DNA from: Apoda limacodes
Lineage: Eukaryota > Arthropoda > Insecta > Lepidoptera > Limacodidae
Direction: 5' to 3'
Length of the DNA stretch: 64,000 nucleotides
Assembly: GCA_946406115.1 (NCBI GenBank)
Contig: OX291554.1
Span: forward strand, 16,441,092 to 16,505,091
Position 1 is the first letter of the stretch; each line of letters opens with the position of its first letter. The notes below the pieces were generated by a model. It ran no database searches. It was given only the letters and a program-made list of their open reading frames with translations, and was not told the origin of the DNA. Below, piece after piece: positions 1 to 11,365 of this stretch. The position numbers and the translations under genes are program-made.

Positions 1-762
1 AAAAAAAATTACATATTATACGAAAATACTTACGAGATTATTAAATGTTACAGAAAAACACCCCACTAATTCAGTTGAATTAAAATCCTAAATACAATAA
101 TTAAATTATTTACACTTAAACTTTTCCTATCCTTAAATATTTTAAGTGTCAATTTAGTCTTATTACAATTTATTTATGTACTTGCTATGTTACTTATCTA
201 GTTCAAATAACTATTATATATTTCGTATTTTATGAAAATTTACGGATTTGCTTAGATCGCGATCCGCGTCTTATCTAAGCGAAGCGGTAAAGCTAACTGA
301 CGTACGGCAAACACTTTTCCACCCTTGCTTTCAAGCTACAGACAGGGATTGTTTTGGCATTCATTAAAATGTAATCAAACTTTAGTAACGATATTAAGTT
401 ATATTTTAATAGGAGCTCTATTACTGTCACACTTTGAGTCAAAAAGAATGCCATTTAAATTTGAATTTAAACTTTTAACATTTGTTAAATTGCTGATGGA
501 GACTAAATTACAAATATTTTTTTTCTAAAATAGGAAGGATTAAACAAACAGTTATTCCATAATAATCGTCGTCATATATATTTTTGAGATATTTAAAAGC
601 TAGATTTAGGGAAAGCTTTCAAAGCGCAATTTTCATTATTGTAAAAATAGTGACTAAGTTCTTAACAATAAGTAAATGCCAGCGGTGGCTTTATTCTTTT
701 CCAATGTGATTGTGTTAAAAATAAAGTGACACTGCCACCACTACAACAGTATTTTAGAAAGA
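1..762. other. AT-rich stretch without a gene
   Basis: I see no coding potential or repeat family here. The only structure is a short inverted repeat, GCTTAGAT at 250-257 and ATCTAAGC at 273-280, enclosing a GC-richer loop with a CGCGATCCGCG core. Confidence 0.6.
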
Positions 763-892
763 ATTACAGTGCAACAAACTTTTCTGACCAAGAGTGTTTG
801 GTCGCTAGTGTCGTTCTAAGTTCTAACCATTTCAATATGGCGACTGTAGTTTTGATTTTTGCCCACCAAGTCAGAAAAGTTTGTTGCACTTT
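763..892. repeat. Short inverted-repeat (MITE-like) element
   Basis: A perfect 20-bp inverted repeat, GTGCAACAAACTTTTCTGAC at 769-788 and its reverse complement at 870-889, flanks about 80 bp. With one mismatch the arms reach back to 763. No long open frame lies inside. The arrangement fits a small non-autonomous foldback or MITE element, but no target duplication is obvious, so the class is open. Confidence 0.55.
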
Positions 893-2690
893 AATTTTGG
901 TTTATGACTATTTATAACAACACCACTTTTAGTTATTACGGAAATAATTTTACATAAGTAACTACTTACTTTTTTAATGTTTCTTTAATTGATATTGTAA
1001 CATCAGAAAATATGGTTTTCTCTTTGTCTTTGAAAATATGGTGCCTTAAAAGCTCAACTCAGGAATAATGTAACGTTCCTTTAATTTTAAGGTTTTCTTA
1101 CACCTGAGTAAGGCTCGTACACGACTTCCCGTGTTGGAACCACTTGTACGTGTGGCACAGTAAGAAAAATGGTCGATAGCTCTTGGCATCAGGGGAGCAC
1201 TGACCCATCAAATGTAGGTTTAAATGCACACTGAAAATAGTTACTATAAAACATAAATATGTAGTCTATGGCTCTGTTTTTCATAAGACACTTTAAAATC
1301 TGAAATATTCCTTCCTAAATCACCCAAATTTCTATCTAATTTCTTCTTAACAACTTTATACGTGTCCATTAACCATTTTCCATTATTTTATCGCCACACT
1401 ACAGATTCGTTCATTAATAACACACTTCCAATTCTCACACATAGCCAAATAGACCAAATGAAATTTAATGAATGTTTTTACTGTACGACGTGTGCGTATA
1501 TTATTTGATTTTAATGTAGATATTGATTAAAAAACCACTTTACATGATGTGTTAAATATTACTGGATAAACTTCGAGATTTTAGAAATTGTTTGTTGCTT
1601 TTTAGTTGTTTAGCAGTCGGGTTTTTTGTTTTTCATTTTTTTTTTGGATCGGTGTAAAGGAATACACAAACAATTAATTTCTTTAAGAGGCCACCCATAC
1701 AGTGACGTTAGCAAGGAGACGGTGGCGCTTTAATAAAGTTGCTGAAAATAATGCGTGAATTCTGTCAATTCTAATTTAACTTTATTTTGATTATCTGCAA
1801 CGGTTATTGAGTACAGTAAGTAATTTAATATAATATAATTTAATATAATTTAATAATTAATTTAAAAGTAATACAGATGGTTTAAGCGGGGTAAGCGATG
1901 GCGTACTGAAATAGGTTTTGTAGTATTTTGATGCGATAAGTTTTTCCACTTTCAATTTATAAAAAAAAAAAAACAGATTGAGGTTTTTCTAATATAATTT
2001 GTTATATTGACTGACGTGACGCTAAGTTTTTTAACAAGTCAAAGATGAATATATGTTTCAGGGTTCCGTTTCCAAATGGTACGCACATATGTCCGTCCGT
2101 ATGCCACAACCTTAAAATTTTGACATATTTGCATCAATTCTTATAAAATCCTATTCTCTTATAAAATTTTAAACTGCACCTGGCAACCGGCACCTTACCC
2201 CACGCGAGGTATGTACACGGGCGTGTAGCTACCAGATAAGTTAACAGTAACGGAGGGGAATATTGCCATTTATATATAAAAATATAAATATAATTTTGTA
2301 ATAAAAGGGAGAAAACTATCTGTTTTTTTTTCTTTCATCATTGATGCTCTGAAAGTCGATCGAGGATTTCACCATTTACCAATTAATTTTTTTGTCAAAC
2401 AATCGCACTAGCCACGCAACTGGCAACAACTGCCAACGCAAAAAAAGGTTTTTTTTTTATCGGCGGCAAGCGAATTGTTTGGAAACATAATCTGAATTAA
2501 GAAAATCATGAGTACAAGCAATCGTAGAAAATCCGTTACCCCTTATATTAAAGGAATGATATATGAAAGCTTATGACGATTTTACTAAGTAGAGGACTGA
2601 AAATGAGTTTTTTTGTTACCTCTTGTTTCCTTGCAGACGTGATGATTAGTAGAGTGTTTAACTCAGGTGTAAATGATCAAGTCCAGCCTC
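893..2690. other. No gene; AT-rich, minor simple-sequence tracts
   Basis: No protein-like frame is visible. The stretch holds TAATATAATTTAA-type low complexity near 1826-1870 and oligo-A/T tracts. Near 2061-2130, 'GGGTTCCG' followed by 'GTCCGTCCGT' is a short remnant of the simple-repeat family better seen at 22485 and 32735. Confidence 0.5.
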
Positions 2691-2966
2691 GAATATAAGC
2701 ATATGTCTGTAACTTTATTTGTCTGACTGTAACTCTTCACGCTTAAACCACTACACCGATTTAAATGAAATTTGGTATGGATATAGTTTGGGTTCTGGGG
2801 AAGGACTTAGGATAGTTAATATCCCGAGAAATGTAAAAGTTCCCGCGTGAATAACTATAACCGAGTTTAAACTAACTAACTAGCCATAGGAAACTTCATT
2901 AGTATAATTAAAAACTTGACGTATAAATTGCACGCCAATAAACGAAATAAGGGCAGGTGGAGCTAA
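2691..2966 (+). mobile_element. Helitron-like element, decayed copy
   Basis: The stretch reads in the order typical of this family: a decayed start, TCTTCACGCTTAAACC near 2737, 'GAAATTTGGTATGG' near 2768, then a terminal GGGCAGGTGGAGCT near 2951. The same ordered blocks occur at 30179, 32340, 45205 and 62574. The 5' TC terminus and 3' CTAG are lost. It carries no protein-coding capacity and would be non-autonomous. Confidence 0.55.
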
Positions 2967-3894
2967 CAAAAAAGAGAACAAACCAAAACTACCATCGAAT
3001 AATCTATCTTTGTAAAGAAAACCATATCAAAAACATTAAATCAAAACCGGAAATAGAACAGTATAGTTCCAAAATCCATTATTTTTGTGATGACGATAAG
3101 ATTAACTTGTCATTTTCCTCGTTTCGAAGAAAATGTCAAATAAATGATATTTAAGTAATCGGAAATAACTTTTACGTAATAAAATAAAAAGTGCTGTATG
3201 GCTGTGCATTTCCGTTTCCTTTGTCGTTTGTAGTCATATAATTTCGGGCATTTTTTTGTATTAGTACGTTTCGAATGTAATTTAAAGACCTGATTTCTGA
3301 CAATGATGGTATCGTAGGAATATTTTGATATACAGGTTCAATGTATAACAGATACTTTTATATAGTGAAAGTAAAATTAATGAGCTAACAAGGGCCACCA
3401 TCTGATATTTTGATGTTGCTTTTCGTGCAAAACGTATTTCAAAAATGCTAATTATCAAGAAATCAAAGCTAGAGGTACGCTGTTTTTTAACGTTTTTTTA
3501 TTTGTAGAATATATTTGTAAATTATAGATAGCAAAATTACTAAAACAAACAGTATGCTAAAATAATATATAGGCAGTGTACATGGTTCCTTGGCCACCAC
3601 AGCCGAAAGTGATATTTTTGCAGCCAAATTAACCAAAAACTGAGCGTAATTAAAAAAAAAAACTTGGTAATGATTAAAATTATTTTTTCAAATATAAATG
3701 ACTTAAGTAAGTAAATAAATGAAATTTAATCACCACTTTTTTTTTGTATCCCCTATATGAGCCTATATTTTCTGTTGCAAGTCATTTTTACACTATCTAA
3801 TGACTATTTAGTTATAAGTTCCTTCTTTATCTAAATATCCACTAAATATCTAGATTTAGAGAATAAATGAATTAAAAAGTTTTGGCTGAAGTTA
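2967..3894. other. No gene seen
   Basis: AT-rich DNA with homopolymer runs. The small frame just after the preceding repeat (near 2957-3154) has no recognisable domain and is not supported as a gene. Confidence 0.5.
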
Positions 3895-4140
3895 TTTCTC
3901 GCTTATCGTATGTCGTATGTTCATATTTTAAACATTTTATTTTATACATTTGATAGAGTAGACAGTACGTACGGTGCGTCATTACCACCCGTGAGTTTTA
4001 TGAACGCCTGATTTGCTTAGAGAAAAATAAAATTTACAAAGAAAAAGCTCGTGGGAGTAATTATGGTCTTAGCACCCGACTAACCTGCACGTTATGACAC
4101 TGTTTACGACTAAGTGTGATGAAAAGTATAATTTGATTCT
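3895..4140. repeat. Dispersed repeat, copy 1 (copy 2 at 55250)
   Basis: Shares blocks in order with 55250-55530: 'CATATTTT.AACA' and 'TTTATACAT', then 'GCGTCATTACC.CCC', 'TGATTTGCTT.GAGAAAA', 'TCTTAGCACCCG' and 'TGTTTACGA..AAGTGTGAT'. Copy 2 contains an extra ~60 bp of SINE tail that is absent here, so this copy approximates the empty state. The family is unknown to me. Confidence 0.55.
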
Positions 4141-4305
4141 TAAGTCTCTGTGACGCTACTATAAAAGGCCATTACCTCTTGCAAATCTAAAAATGAATAA
4201 ATTTTAAAAATGTTGTATAAGTAATCCACTTACTGAGTGTAGCTATCACTTGCAGTAAGTGGTTTACCTACCTAAAGGATGTATTTAAACTAACTAAAAA
4301 CTTTA

Positions 4306-4382
4306 CAAGTTGTAAAAGTAACAGCTTGTTTATTGCAAAAGCTACATCCTGTTTATTGTAAAAGTTACAGTTTGTTTATAAC
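4306..4382. repeat. Minisatellite, left block
   Basis: About three imperfect tandem units of roughly 24 bp with the core 'AAAGTTACATCTTGTTTATTG' (shown here with substitutions). The array resumes at 5515 after an intervening GC-richer segment, which suggests one array split by an insertion. Confidence 0.6.
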
Positions 4383-5510
4383 AGGACAGGTTATAGTAGT
4401 AGTGCCCTGTTACCGAATGCACCGGCTAGGTGCTCAGAAGGAGAAGAAAAGATAGAGGGAGTTCAGAGGTGAGTAAAGAAACACTTTTCAAGGGTAAGGC
4501 AGGTTATATTAGTATACTCTTTCATTTTATCGTAACAGCTTTTGATGAAAAATATCCTTATCACATAGGGTGATTCTTAACACTTAAATATCTAGACCAC
4601 AGCTACCTATTTCACAATTATATAGGAATACCTAAATACGTAGAAAGATAGCAAAACGCAAGCCTGCCTACACAGATTTTTACAGTGTAGTTTTAAAGCT
4701 TTTATTAGAGAACTAGTAAAATCTGGTTTATTCGGCCTAGAGCCCGATTCGACGTCTTGCTCGCTGCAGGCACCCCTCAGGTCACCGCCGCCGTAGAAAG
4801 GAGATGCGGACGGGACTGATTTTAAGTGGCCTAACAGCGTGTGATGAGTAGTGAATATGCCGCAGTAGTGCAAGATCGCACGTGGGCGCAGCTCGCCAGT
4901 AGCTTCGGCGTAGAGCAGGTCGCCCCGTAGCCTTCGTGTGTAGCGGTGTTCAAGATAGCACTACTACTGCACAGGTCGAAGGTTTGGAGTCAAGGAGACT
5001 CCGGACAGGCCGAGGATTTGGAGTTCAGTAGACTCCGGCCTCCCACAGTATAAGGACAGCAAAGCAGCTTCAGTGCGCCGTCGTTAGAAGACAAACGTGC
5101 ACCAGCCAACAGAGAAGTCTTCTCGCGGACCTCAGTTACGGCGTAGAGTCGTAGTAGAGTAATATATATACGTTGTATATATATATATATACTAAGAACC
5201 GTACGAGGACGGCTTTTTTATAGAAGAGAAGTAGATATGCAATTAATTTGCAGTTTGTAAGCAGATCGCACAGTTTACTATCCGTAAAAATAATTAGCAG
5301 TAGAATTTTTACAACCACATCAAGCAGAACGTAAAGTAATCTGTTTTGACTTAGCGATGTCAAACATCTAGAGATTCTTTGATCTCTGTATTTAAATTAC
5401 AACAGTGGTAATGGACCTAAGAGCGGATGTCCAGAATCTTCCATCGTTTCCTACATCATCCGGTCCTTTACTGGAGACGGACCACCGGAAACGGTCGTTC
5501 TTTCATATGT
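4383..5510 (+). mobile_element. GC-richer, LTR-like segment (possible retrotransposon end)
   Basis: This ~1.1-kb island is visibly GC-richer than its flanks and interrupts the minisatellite on either side. It contains two imperfect tandem ~34-bp units (4977-5010 and 5011-5043), each with a GGAGT/GACTCC-type inverted repeat. A TATAAGG follows at 5049 and a TCAGT initiator-like site at 5070. Near 5395-5415, 'AAATTACAACA' followed by 'GTGGTAATGGACC' resembles an LTR end plus primer-binding site, but I cannot match a tRNA. There is no gag/pol. Retroviral-type ends are an inference; a non-LTR promoter fragment is the alternative. Confidence 0.3.
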
Positions 5511-5514
5511 TAAT

Positions 5515-5668
5515 TGCAAGTTACATCTTGTTTATTGTTAAAGTTACATCTTGTTTATTGTCAAAGTTACATCTTGTTAATTGTAAAAGTTACATCTTGT
5601 TTATTGTAAAAAATACATCTTGTTTAAAGTAAAAGTTACAGCCTGTTTATTGTAAAGTTACATCTTAG
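5515..5668. repeat. Minisatellite, right block
   Basis: About six tandem units with the core 'AAGTTACATCTTGTTTATTGT' run from 5517 to 5668 with few substitutions, so this side is better preserved than the left block at 4306-4382. Confidence 0.75.
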
Positions 5669-5778
5669 TGGAACAGTTGACATTCGTAATATTTCTGACC
5701 ACTCGTTGGGCAAGAACATGTCGTGATCCTTTTAAAAGCTTTTAATGTTCAACTAAAGGAAAATTTTTCATCCTTAAA

Positions 5779-5847
5779 TATATATTTTTTTTCTGTAGCA
5801 CTAAGGTGGATAACCAGCTTGGGGTCTGCTTGTTAGCGGTCTCCATT
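5779..5847 (-). mobile_element. Jockey-family LINE, 3' tail remnant
   Basis: On the plus strand a T-rich run (5779-5792) is followed by GCACTAAGGTGG, AACCAGCTTG and TTAGCGGTCTCC. In order and spacing these match the antisense 3' tail seen intact at 15070, 44463 and 25570. Divergence is high, so this is an old copy truncated to its last ~60 bp. Confidence 0.5.
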
Positions 5848-6462
5848 ATTTTTTGTACCAGTAACACAATTATTTTATTTTAACTTTGTTTTACAGACGT
5901 AAGACTAAGAACAAAGTTATTAAGCAAGTATCCTCATTATGCGGTAAGAATATTCAAAGATAAGTTACGGTAATTATTAAAGTTTAAATGCTAAGTCTTA
6001 GTTAATAGAACTTGTAATCCCTTTGAAACACAACAAAATGTAATCTTTTGTAAATAAAATCTTCCTATATTCATTTCCTTATCAAGAGAACTCAAATACA
6101 AGAGAATTTAGTAAAACTGTAATGAAACTAAACTACAAACTTCTCTTGTCGTTCACTCAGTCGTTTATAGTAAAAGATTTTCGGATTCGTGAAAAGAAAT
6201 ATAGAAACAATATTATTCTATTAATGTTAAGCAAACAAAAATTATTGAGCAATTTTCGGGTAGACACCACCTAAGAAACAATTTGGCGATGAAATTAAGA
6301 GGTGCATTAAAGCGCTACTAAGAGCTTCAAGGTGTGTATAAGGGGTAAAATTAGGCAATATAGCGGGCTGTAACTCTGATATACCGCCGTATTGTGTATC
6401 AAAAATTAAAGTTTTAACAAAGTCTAACATGATAATATAGAGGTATGGTACATCGTTTTAGT
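5848..6462. other. No gene seen
   Basis: AT-rich sequence. I see no repeat copy or coding signal that I can support. Confidence 0.5.
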
Positions 6463-6932
6463 TATCGCTGTCCTAGAATCATGGAATTTGACACGAAGCA
6501 ATCACAAATATAGGGAAAAATCCGAAATCAGTAATTTTTAGTTATAACACATCAAAAAAAAGTTTGGCAGTCGCTCTGCCAAGACCCTTTTACTCAAGGA
6601 CCCGTGGAGGTATCAAATTGAAATTATATCAAATACTAAAAACTACGGTCTGTTAAAGTCGTAAAATAACGAAGCTTCTAAGTCAATGCACTACCAAAAT
6701 ATTCCAAAATACAGTTATTTTTGTCGCATATTGTAACACAAATAAATCAAAACCTTTGGGGTACTATTATGAATGAACAAGAATCATGAAATTTGGCAAG
6801 AGGCAAGATGTTGCATCACAAATACAGGAAAAAATCCAAAACCTGTAAGACTTGATCTCAAGAACTATCTACATGTAATAAGTTTGTACGGAACCCTCGG
6901 TGCGCGAGCCAGACTCGCACTTGGCCGGTTTT
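6463..6932 (+). mobile_element. 'GGTTCC…CTTGGCCGG' repeat family, copy 1
   Basis: The segment ends in 'ACGGAACCCTCGGTGCGCG', 'AGACTCGCACTTGGCCGG' and a T-run, a terminus I recall as very common in lepidopteran DNA. Internally it shares ordered blocks with 22485-22835, including 'AAGACCCTTTT', 'GGAGGTATCA', 'AAATACTAAA', 'AAATAAATCAAAACCT' and 'GGGGTACT'. The block 'TCCTAGAATCATGGAATTTG' occurs in two versions (6468 and 6780). No coding capacity is visible; it is a non-autonomous interspersed repeat of uncertain class. Confidence 0.6.
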
Positions 6933-7935
6933 TGATAGTATAGTTAAAACCACGATAGTACAGTATAATTATAAGTTTGTAATAACTCTGCCAAAGGCGA
7001 TAAATAAGTAGTAATTAACGTCTCGGGATCAACAATTATCTCATATATTCGTTTGTACTGTCTTTTGCGTCACAAGAGACGTTGGAATATCTTTAAAGCA
7101 TAATAATGTTGGCATAGGCTTTATAAGCACCATAGTATTGCTAAATTATTAAGAGGTGTTTATTTGAAGATACAATACCGGTCAATTAATTAGGATCTAT
7201 AAGACTCTCACTTAATCTTACTGTACTTTTTTGGGTGATACATAAGAGTTTGGCAAGTCATCATAACATCTTGTGTTATAAGAGATTTGTTTAGCGCTTT
7301 TAAATAACTAATACATTTAATAGTTGCTTTTCTAGGAGCTCCAGTGTTCTATGCTTGTTCGTCAATTTAAGAGTTTCAGGAGATAATAATAGGTAACTAT
7401 TACTATATGCCTTTAGGTTCTAAATTAAGTTATATGTTTCTTTAAAATATTTGTTGGGACGCTTTTTTGTTATATTATATGCACTATTATAAACTAGAAC
7501 AGCGTAAATAGCAAAATATTGCAATGTAAACTATAATTTTCTTAATTCTTATCCTATCTTTACTATTAAATATTACATTTGAGTTTTTTTGTTGTCATAT
7601 TGGAGCATCTAAGAAACAGGATTACTGAAAGAGGGTCAGTTAAAGGGACGAAGCAAGGTTATAGAATACATTTTATCCTCAGCGACAGTTCCCATCAAAA
7701 AAAAATTCTATAAGTGTTATCGCAAACATTGCCCTCCCCTAAAGTGAGTGTAGACCGTGCCTCAACAGTCGGAACGTATAAGGCTGGTAAGTAAGGAAAA
7801 ATAGCACTTACGCTGGGCACTATTCCTAAAACGAAGGTAGCAGCTAGAAATATAGGATATATATTAATCCTGATCGAGCCATTTATACCATGAGGCATCC
7901 TTTACGTCACAGTGCAACGCGGTGACTAGTTTGAA
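6933..7935. other. No gene; short SINE tail at 7750-7795
   Basis: Mostly featureless AT-rich DNA. At 7750-7795, 'GACCGTGCCTCAACAGT', 'GGAACGTATAAGG' and 'CTGGTAAG' match the 3' end of the SINE family seen complete at 31297-31566. Only this tail survives. Confidence 0.45.
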
Positions 7936-7940
7936 TAAAT

Positions 7941-7984
7941 GAATGTTATAAATACGAAAGTAAGTTTGTTTGTTTTCTACATAC
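7941..7984 (+). mobile_element. Helitron-like 5' fragment
   Basis: 'ATGTTATAAATACGAAAGT' followed by 'TTTGTTTGTTT' matches the 5' end of the Helitron-like family. The copy stops abruptly at about 7984, where the inverted-repeat structure begins, so it was probably truncated by that structure. Confidence 0.45.
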
Positions 7985-8543
7985 TGGTCAGAGCCGCAGG
8001 AAGCCGATTGGAGCAGGCGGCTCTGGGACCTTACTAGGAACAATCACGATCTATTCTGACTCTGTGGGGACATGTCTAGTCAGCTAGCTAGAATACTATG
8101 ACTAGTCGGGAACTCGAGTATCTACGGGTTTTTTTTTGTTATTATTTTACTTCACTTAAAAATATTAGGAATTTTATAACGTTCGCTTCATAACTATTGG
8201 ATCTCTCTTTCAAAGCTGCGGCATCATGTACATTGATTGATGAGAATTTGTTCTTTATTGTAAAACATATAGATGATATTTCGTCTGCTTTCGTGTCAAA
8301 TAAGCTGAGATGGTCCGAGTTGCTAGCAAGAACGGCGATCCATTGGAGTCAAGGATTAAATTGCAGAAAAAGAATAAACACCATATTGCCATTGAAACAT
8401 TTCATTCATCCAGTTAGTCATCGCTTTTGATAAATCTTACAACGTCGAGAAGTCATGGTTCCGCACACAATGTATGACTAGGTAGACAGCACCTGAATAG
8501 ACATCATGGTAGTCGAGTACGCTCTGACCCCATCTCGCCACGC

Positions 8544-9748
8544 ACCCTACCTCACGAATGCTCTATCTAGACATCGTGGATGGCGGAACAAGAAAAAAAT
8601 AAATAAAAAGAAAAAAAGGGTCTGACTAATTTTAGTATTAAGAAAATGGGGTACATTTAAATTTGCGCTTGCGACACTTTTCAATAAACACCTAATAGGT
8701 AAGTATTCAAAAATTCAAATTCAAAACATTAAGTTAGGTAGGTACTTGCGACTTAGGACCCTTACAGGTATTGCAATATTAGGCATACATAATTTATTAC
8801 TTAGTATTTATAGTTATGTGTAAAACTGTGTTTAATTTATTACTTAGTATTTATAGTTATGTGTAAAACTGTGTTTAATTTCAGAAAGCGATTCATATTT
8901 TAGACAGTTTCTTTTTTTTCGTAAAATTTATTATAGTTTTGTACTTTGTAAACATTTTGTATCTTGAGTTTAGAAAATAATAGGCATGTCATACTTGTTG
9001 TTCTAATTACAGACATAATAATAATTCAGTCACAAAATTCAGGATAGATTTAAGAGAAAAAAAAAATTATAACTTCCCATATGTTGAAGTTGAGGCCCCT
9101 GTGGGCATTGTTAGTTTTTTATCAAAAAAATCTACAAATGTTAGTACCAACCGGTACCAAGATTTTTCAACAAAAATCTTGAGTTATGATGGCGGCTGTC
9201 AGGTTGCTGAATTCAAATCTTTTTACTCTTTTTAAATTTAAGACAGCGGATCCAACTTGGCGTCCATTTTTTGTCAAATTTCTTTCAATTAATTCACAAC
9301 ACAATTCGTTTTATCATTTCGATAAAACCAAGTTCTGTTAAGTTTTCGAGGGAGCTGAATTCAAATCTGTTATTAGTTTTAAAATTAAAGGGTTTTCCTT
9401 CGTAAATAATTAAATTCATCTTAAATCAAATATATACAAATTAGTTTTACCACATTAAATATTGCGCAAATAAAAATAATTCAATTCAGAATAAAAAATT
9501 AGAATAACAGTTAATGGCTTTTGTAATAGCGGTAGCTATATAAACGTTTTTGACTCAATTTGATCCCTGACGAGTACTCGTAAAGTTAGACATAAAAAAT
9601 ACATAACATTATGCTTGGTGCCACAAGTAACTAAAATAAAAGTTTCCTGTCAAATATTCGCTTGTTATGATCGCATATTGTAAAAGTACTCCGGTTTTGT
9701 GGAAGACATAAAAACTGTCTTTATTTTTGCCGACAAACAAATAGAATT
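8544..9748. other. Spacer between inverted arms; no gene
   Basis: AT-rich sequence containing the 43-bp tandem duplication at 8791-8876 and otherwise no coding signal. There is no transposase-like frame, so if the surrounding structure is a transposon it is non-autonomous. Confidence 0.5.
8791..8876. repeat. Perfect 43-bp tandem duplication
   Basis: Bases 8791-8833 and 8834-8876 are identical over all 43 positions, and a third unit starts (AATTT) before the match is lost. Perfect identity in otherwise decayed DNA implies a recent duplication. Confidence 0.95.
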
Positions 9749-10063
9749 GCGTGGCGAGACGTGGTGAGAGCGTACTCGACTACCATTATGTCTATTCAGG
9801 TGCTGTCTAACTAGTCATACATTGTGTGCGGAACCATGACTTCTCGACGTTGTAAGATTTATCAAAAGCGATGTCTAACTGGATGAATGAAATGTTTCAA
9901 TGACAATATGGTGTTTATACATACTTTGAAAGAGAGATCCAATAGTTATGTTTGTCTAGTCAGTTAGCTAGAACACTATGACTAGTCGGGAACTCGAGTA
10001 TCTACGGGTTTTTTTGTTATTATTGTACTTCACTTAAAAATAGTAGGATTTTTCTAACGTTCG

Positions 10064-10140
10064 CTTCAGCCGGAAGATGCCCACTGTTGAACGTAGGCCT
10101 CCCCCATATGTCTCCACAAAAGCCTGTCTAGGGGCCTTAT
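10064..10140 (-). pseudogene. RTE-clade LINE, C-terminal codons
   Basis: Read on the minus strand, codons ending at about 10066 spell RLLWRHMGEAYVQQWASSG and a stop. This matches the C-terminus typical of RTE-clade reverse transcriptases in insects, where 'GEAYVQQW' ends the protein. Just upstream (higher coordinates) the frame has stops, and a foldback repeat (10160-10264) interrupts the region. The B arm at 10277-10333 can be read as more of the same C-terminal domain (FEQAALGPY), but this is weak. It is a dead fragment, not a gene. Confidence 0.6.
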
Positions 10141-10159
10141 TGGGAATAGTCTCGAGATA

Positions 10160-10264
10160 TTCGGACTTTGGAATTCGATACAAAAATGTATAGAAGTCTG
10201 ATTTCCTCCTCGAAACCCGTGAATGTACTTGTGTACATGTTTCTTTCGAATTCCAAGGTCCGAA
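10160..10264. repeat. ~105-bp foldback repeat, family FB1
   Basis: The arm TTCGGACTTTGGAATTCGA at 10160-10178 is inverted at 10246-10264 with one mismatch. Related arms occur at 12421-12509 and a single arm near 29985-30020, all with 'CT.TGGAATTC' followed by 'AATGTAT..AAGT'. It appears inserted in RTE-derived sequence. Confidence 0.65.
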
Positions 10265-10333
10265 AAGATCGTGTCTGTTCCTAGTAAGGTCCCAGAGCCG
10301 CCTGCTCAAATCGGTTTCCTGCGGCTCTGACCA

Positions 10334-11095
10334 TTATGTAATTATAACATTCAAAAACGTGAAGTTGAGTGTTGCATTTTATTAATAAGCCACTTAAGTA
10401 GTTGGTGGTAATCGACTTGTATAAACCCTGCGCCACTATTGCACATTGCACACGATGCTTTTTATGATTAGTAAATTATGATTATAAGAATTTTATTCTT
10501 TGACTTTCAAGGTACCTGATAATATTTAAAAAATATAATATTTGTAACAGGTATGTGTAAAAATGAATCTCAACTCAAGAAAACAACGTGGAACATACGA
10601 AGCGCGAAATATTTAATAATTGAGCGCCATCTAGTGGAAGCGCGTTGCACCACTTTTTAGTTGGGTTTACTCGTTGCTCGTGCTTTAATGTTGCAAGCTT
10701 TGGTTGAAAAGACTACTTAAATAAAAAGTAGTTTTGATTTTTTTTCTAAAATCCTATCCTACAATTTGAAAATGTAAAAGTACTTTACAATAAAACCTTT
10801 GTATTTAAGTTCTATCTACTAAACGAGATTATTTATGTTTCAGCACGCGCATAAACAAATCTGTAGAGAACACAAAAGGGTAAACATTTTGTCGAAAACG
10901 TGCCTAAACCTGTATCCTTCGTTCAAGTGGCTTGTGGTAGATTTATAAGCTACTACGTGCCGTGTTTGAAAGCTATTAGAACACTACAGAAATATTTTTA
11001 TTGGCTTTTGTAGACTACATATTTAAATATGGCGACTAAATCTCGTATGTCAAATATTTTATTCAATTTCATTTTTATAATGTATAATAAGAAAA
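10334..11095. other. No gene seen
   Basis: AT-rich. 'GAGCGCCATCTAGTGG' at 10622-10637 is a short GC-richer island that may be a repeat remnant; nothing else is supportable. Confidence 0.45.
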
Positions 11096-11365
11096 GATAA
11101 AATGGGGATACGAAATTTGTATGAAAATCCATAATTTTTGAAGCTTAATGTATAAAATTTGGTATTCGGCCTTTAGGTTAAAGTTATTTATTTATTAATA
11201 AGTTGATGTATTTCACTATTTTCGGACCATCCTTTAGAGGCCGAAATAGCCGATGAAAATTTGTATGCAAATTCCCATATTTTGTAAGTAAAACCATTAA
11301 CGTGCTTAATTAAAGCTTTCTTTTTTTTTATAATCCACGTGGGCGAAGTCGCGGCAAAAAGCTAG
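11096..11365 (+). mobile_element. Helitron-like element, divergent copy with intact 3' end
   Basis: The 3' terminus 'GGGCGAAGTCGCGGCAAAA' is followed by AGCTAG, with CTAG at 11362-11365 and T as the next base, as in the other copies. The body ('AATTTGTATGAAAATCC', repeated in variant form) differs from the main subfamily, and I cannot define the 5' end, so the start is approximate. Confidence 0.45.

Larger units (their letters stand above)
7985..10333. mobile_element. 2.35-kb composite inverted-repeat structure
   Basis: Outer arms B (7985-8041 and 10277-10333) are near-identical inverted copies beginning TGGTCAGAGCCGCAGGAA. Arm pair C (8372-8543 and 9749-9919) and pair D (8191-8215 and 9924-9948) are also inverted, while block A (8074-8190 and 9954-10068) is a direct repeat. 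The left order is B-A-D-C and the right order is C'-D'-A-B', with A alone not flipped. The centre (8544-9748) is AT-rich. This could be a foldback element, or an inverted duplication of a repeat that already contained LINE sequence. Confidence 0.6.

Noticed and set aside
4607..4873. 88-codon open frame on the minus strand across the GC-richer island
   Set aside because: No recognised domain, and it lies in a region better explained as regulatory or LTR-like sequence.
5517..5668. CRISPR-like array
   Set aside because: Units are directly adjacent ~24-bp tandem repeats without unique spacers, in a eukaryotic context; it is a minisatellite.
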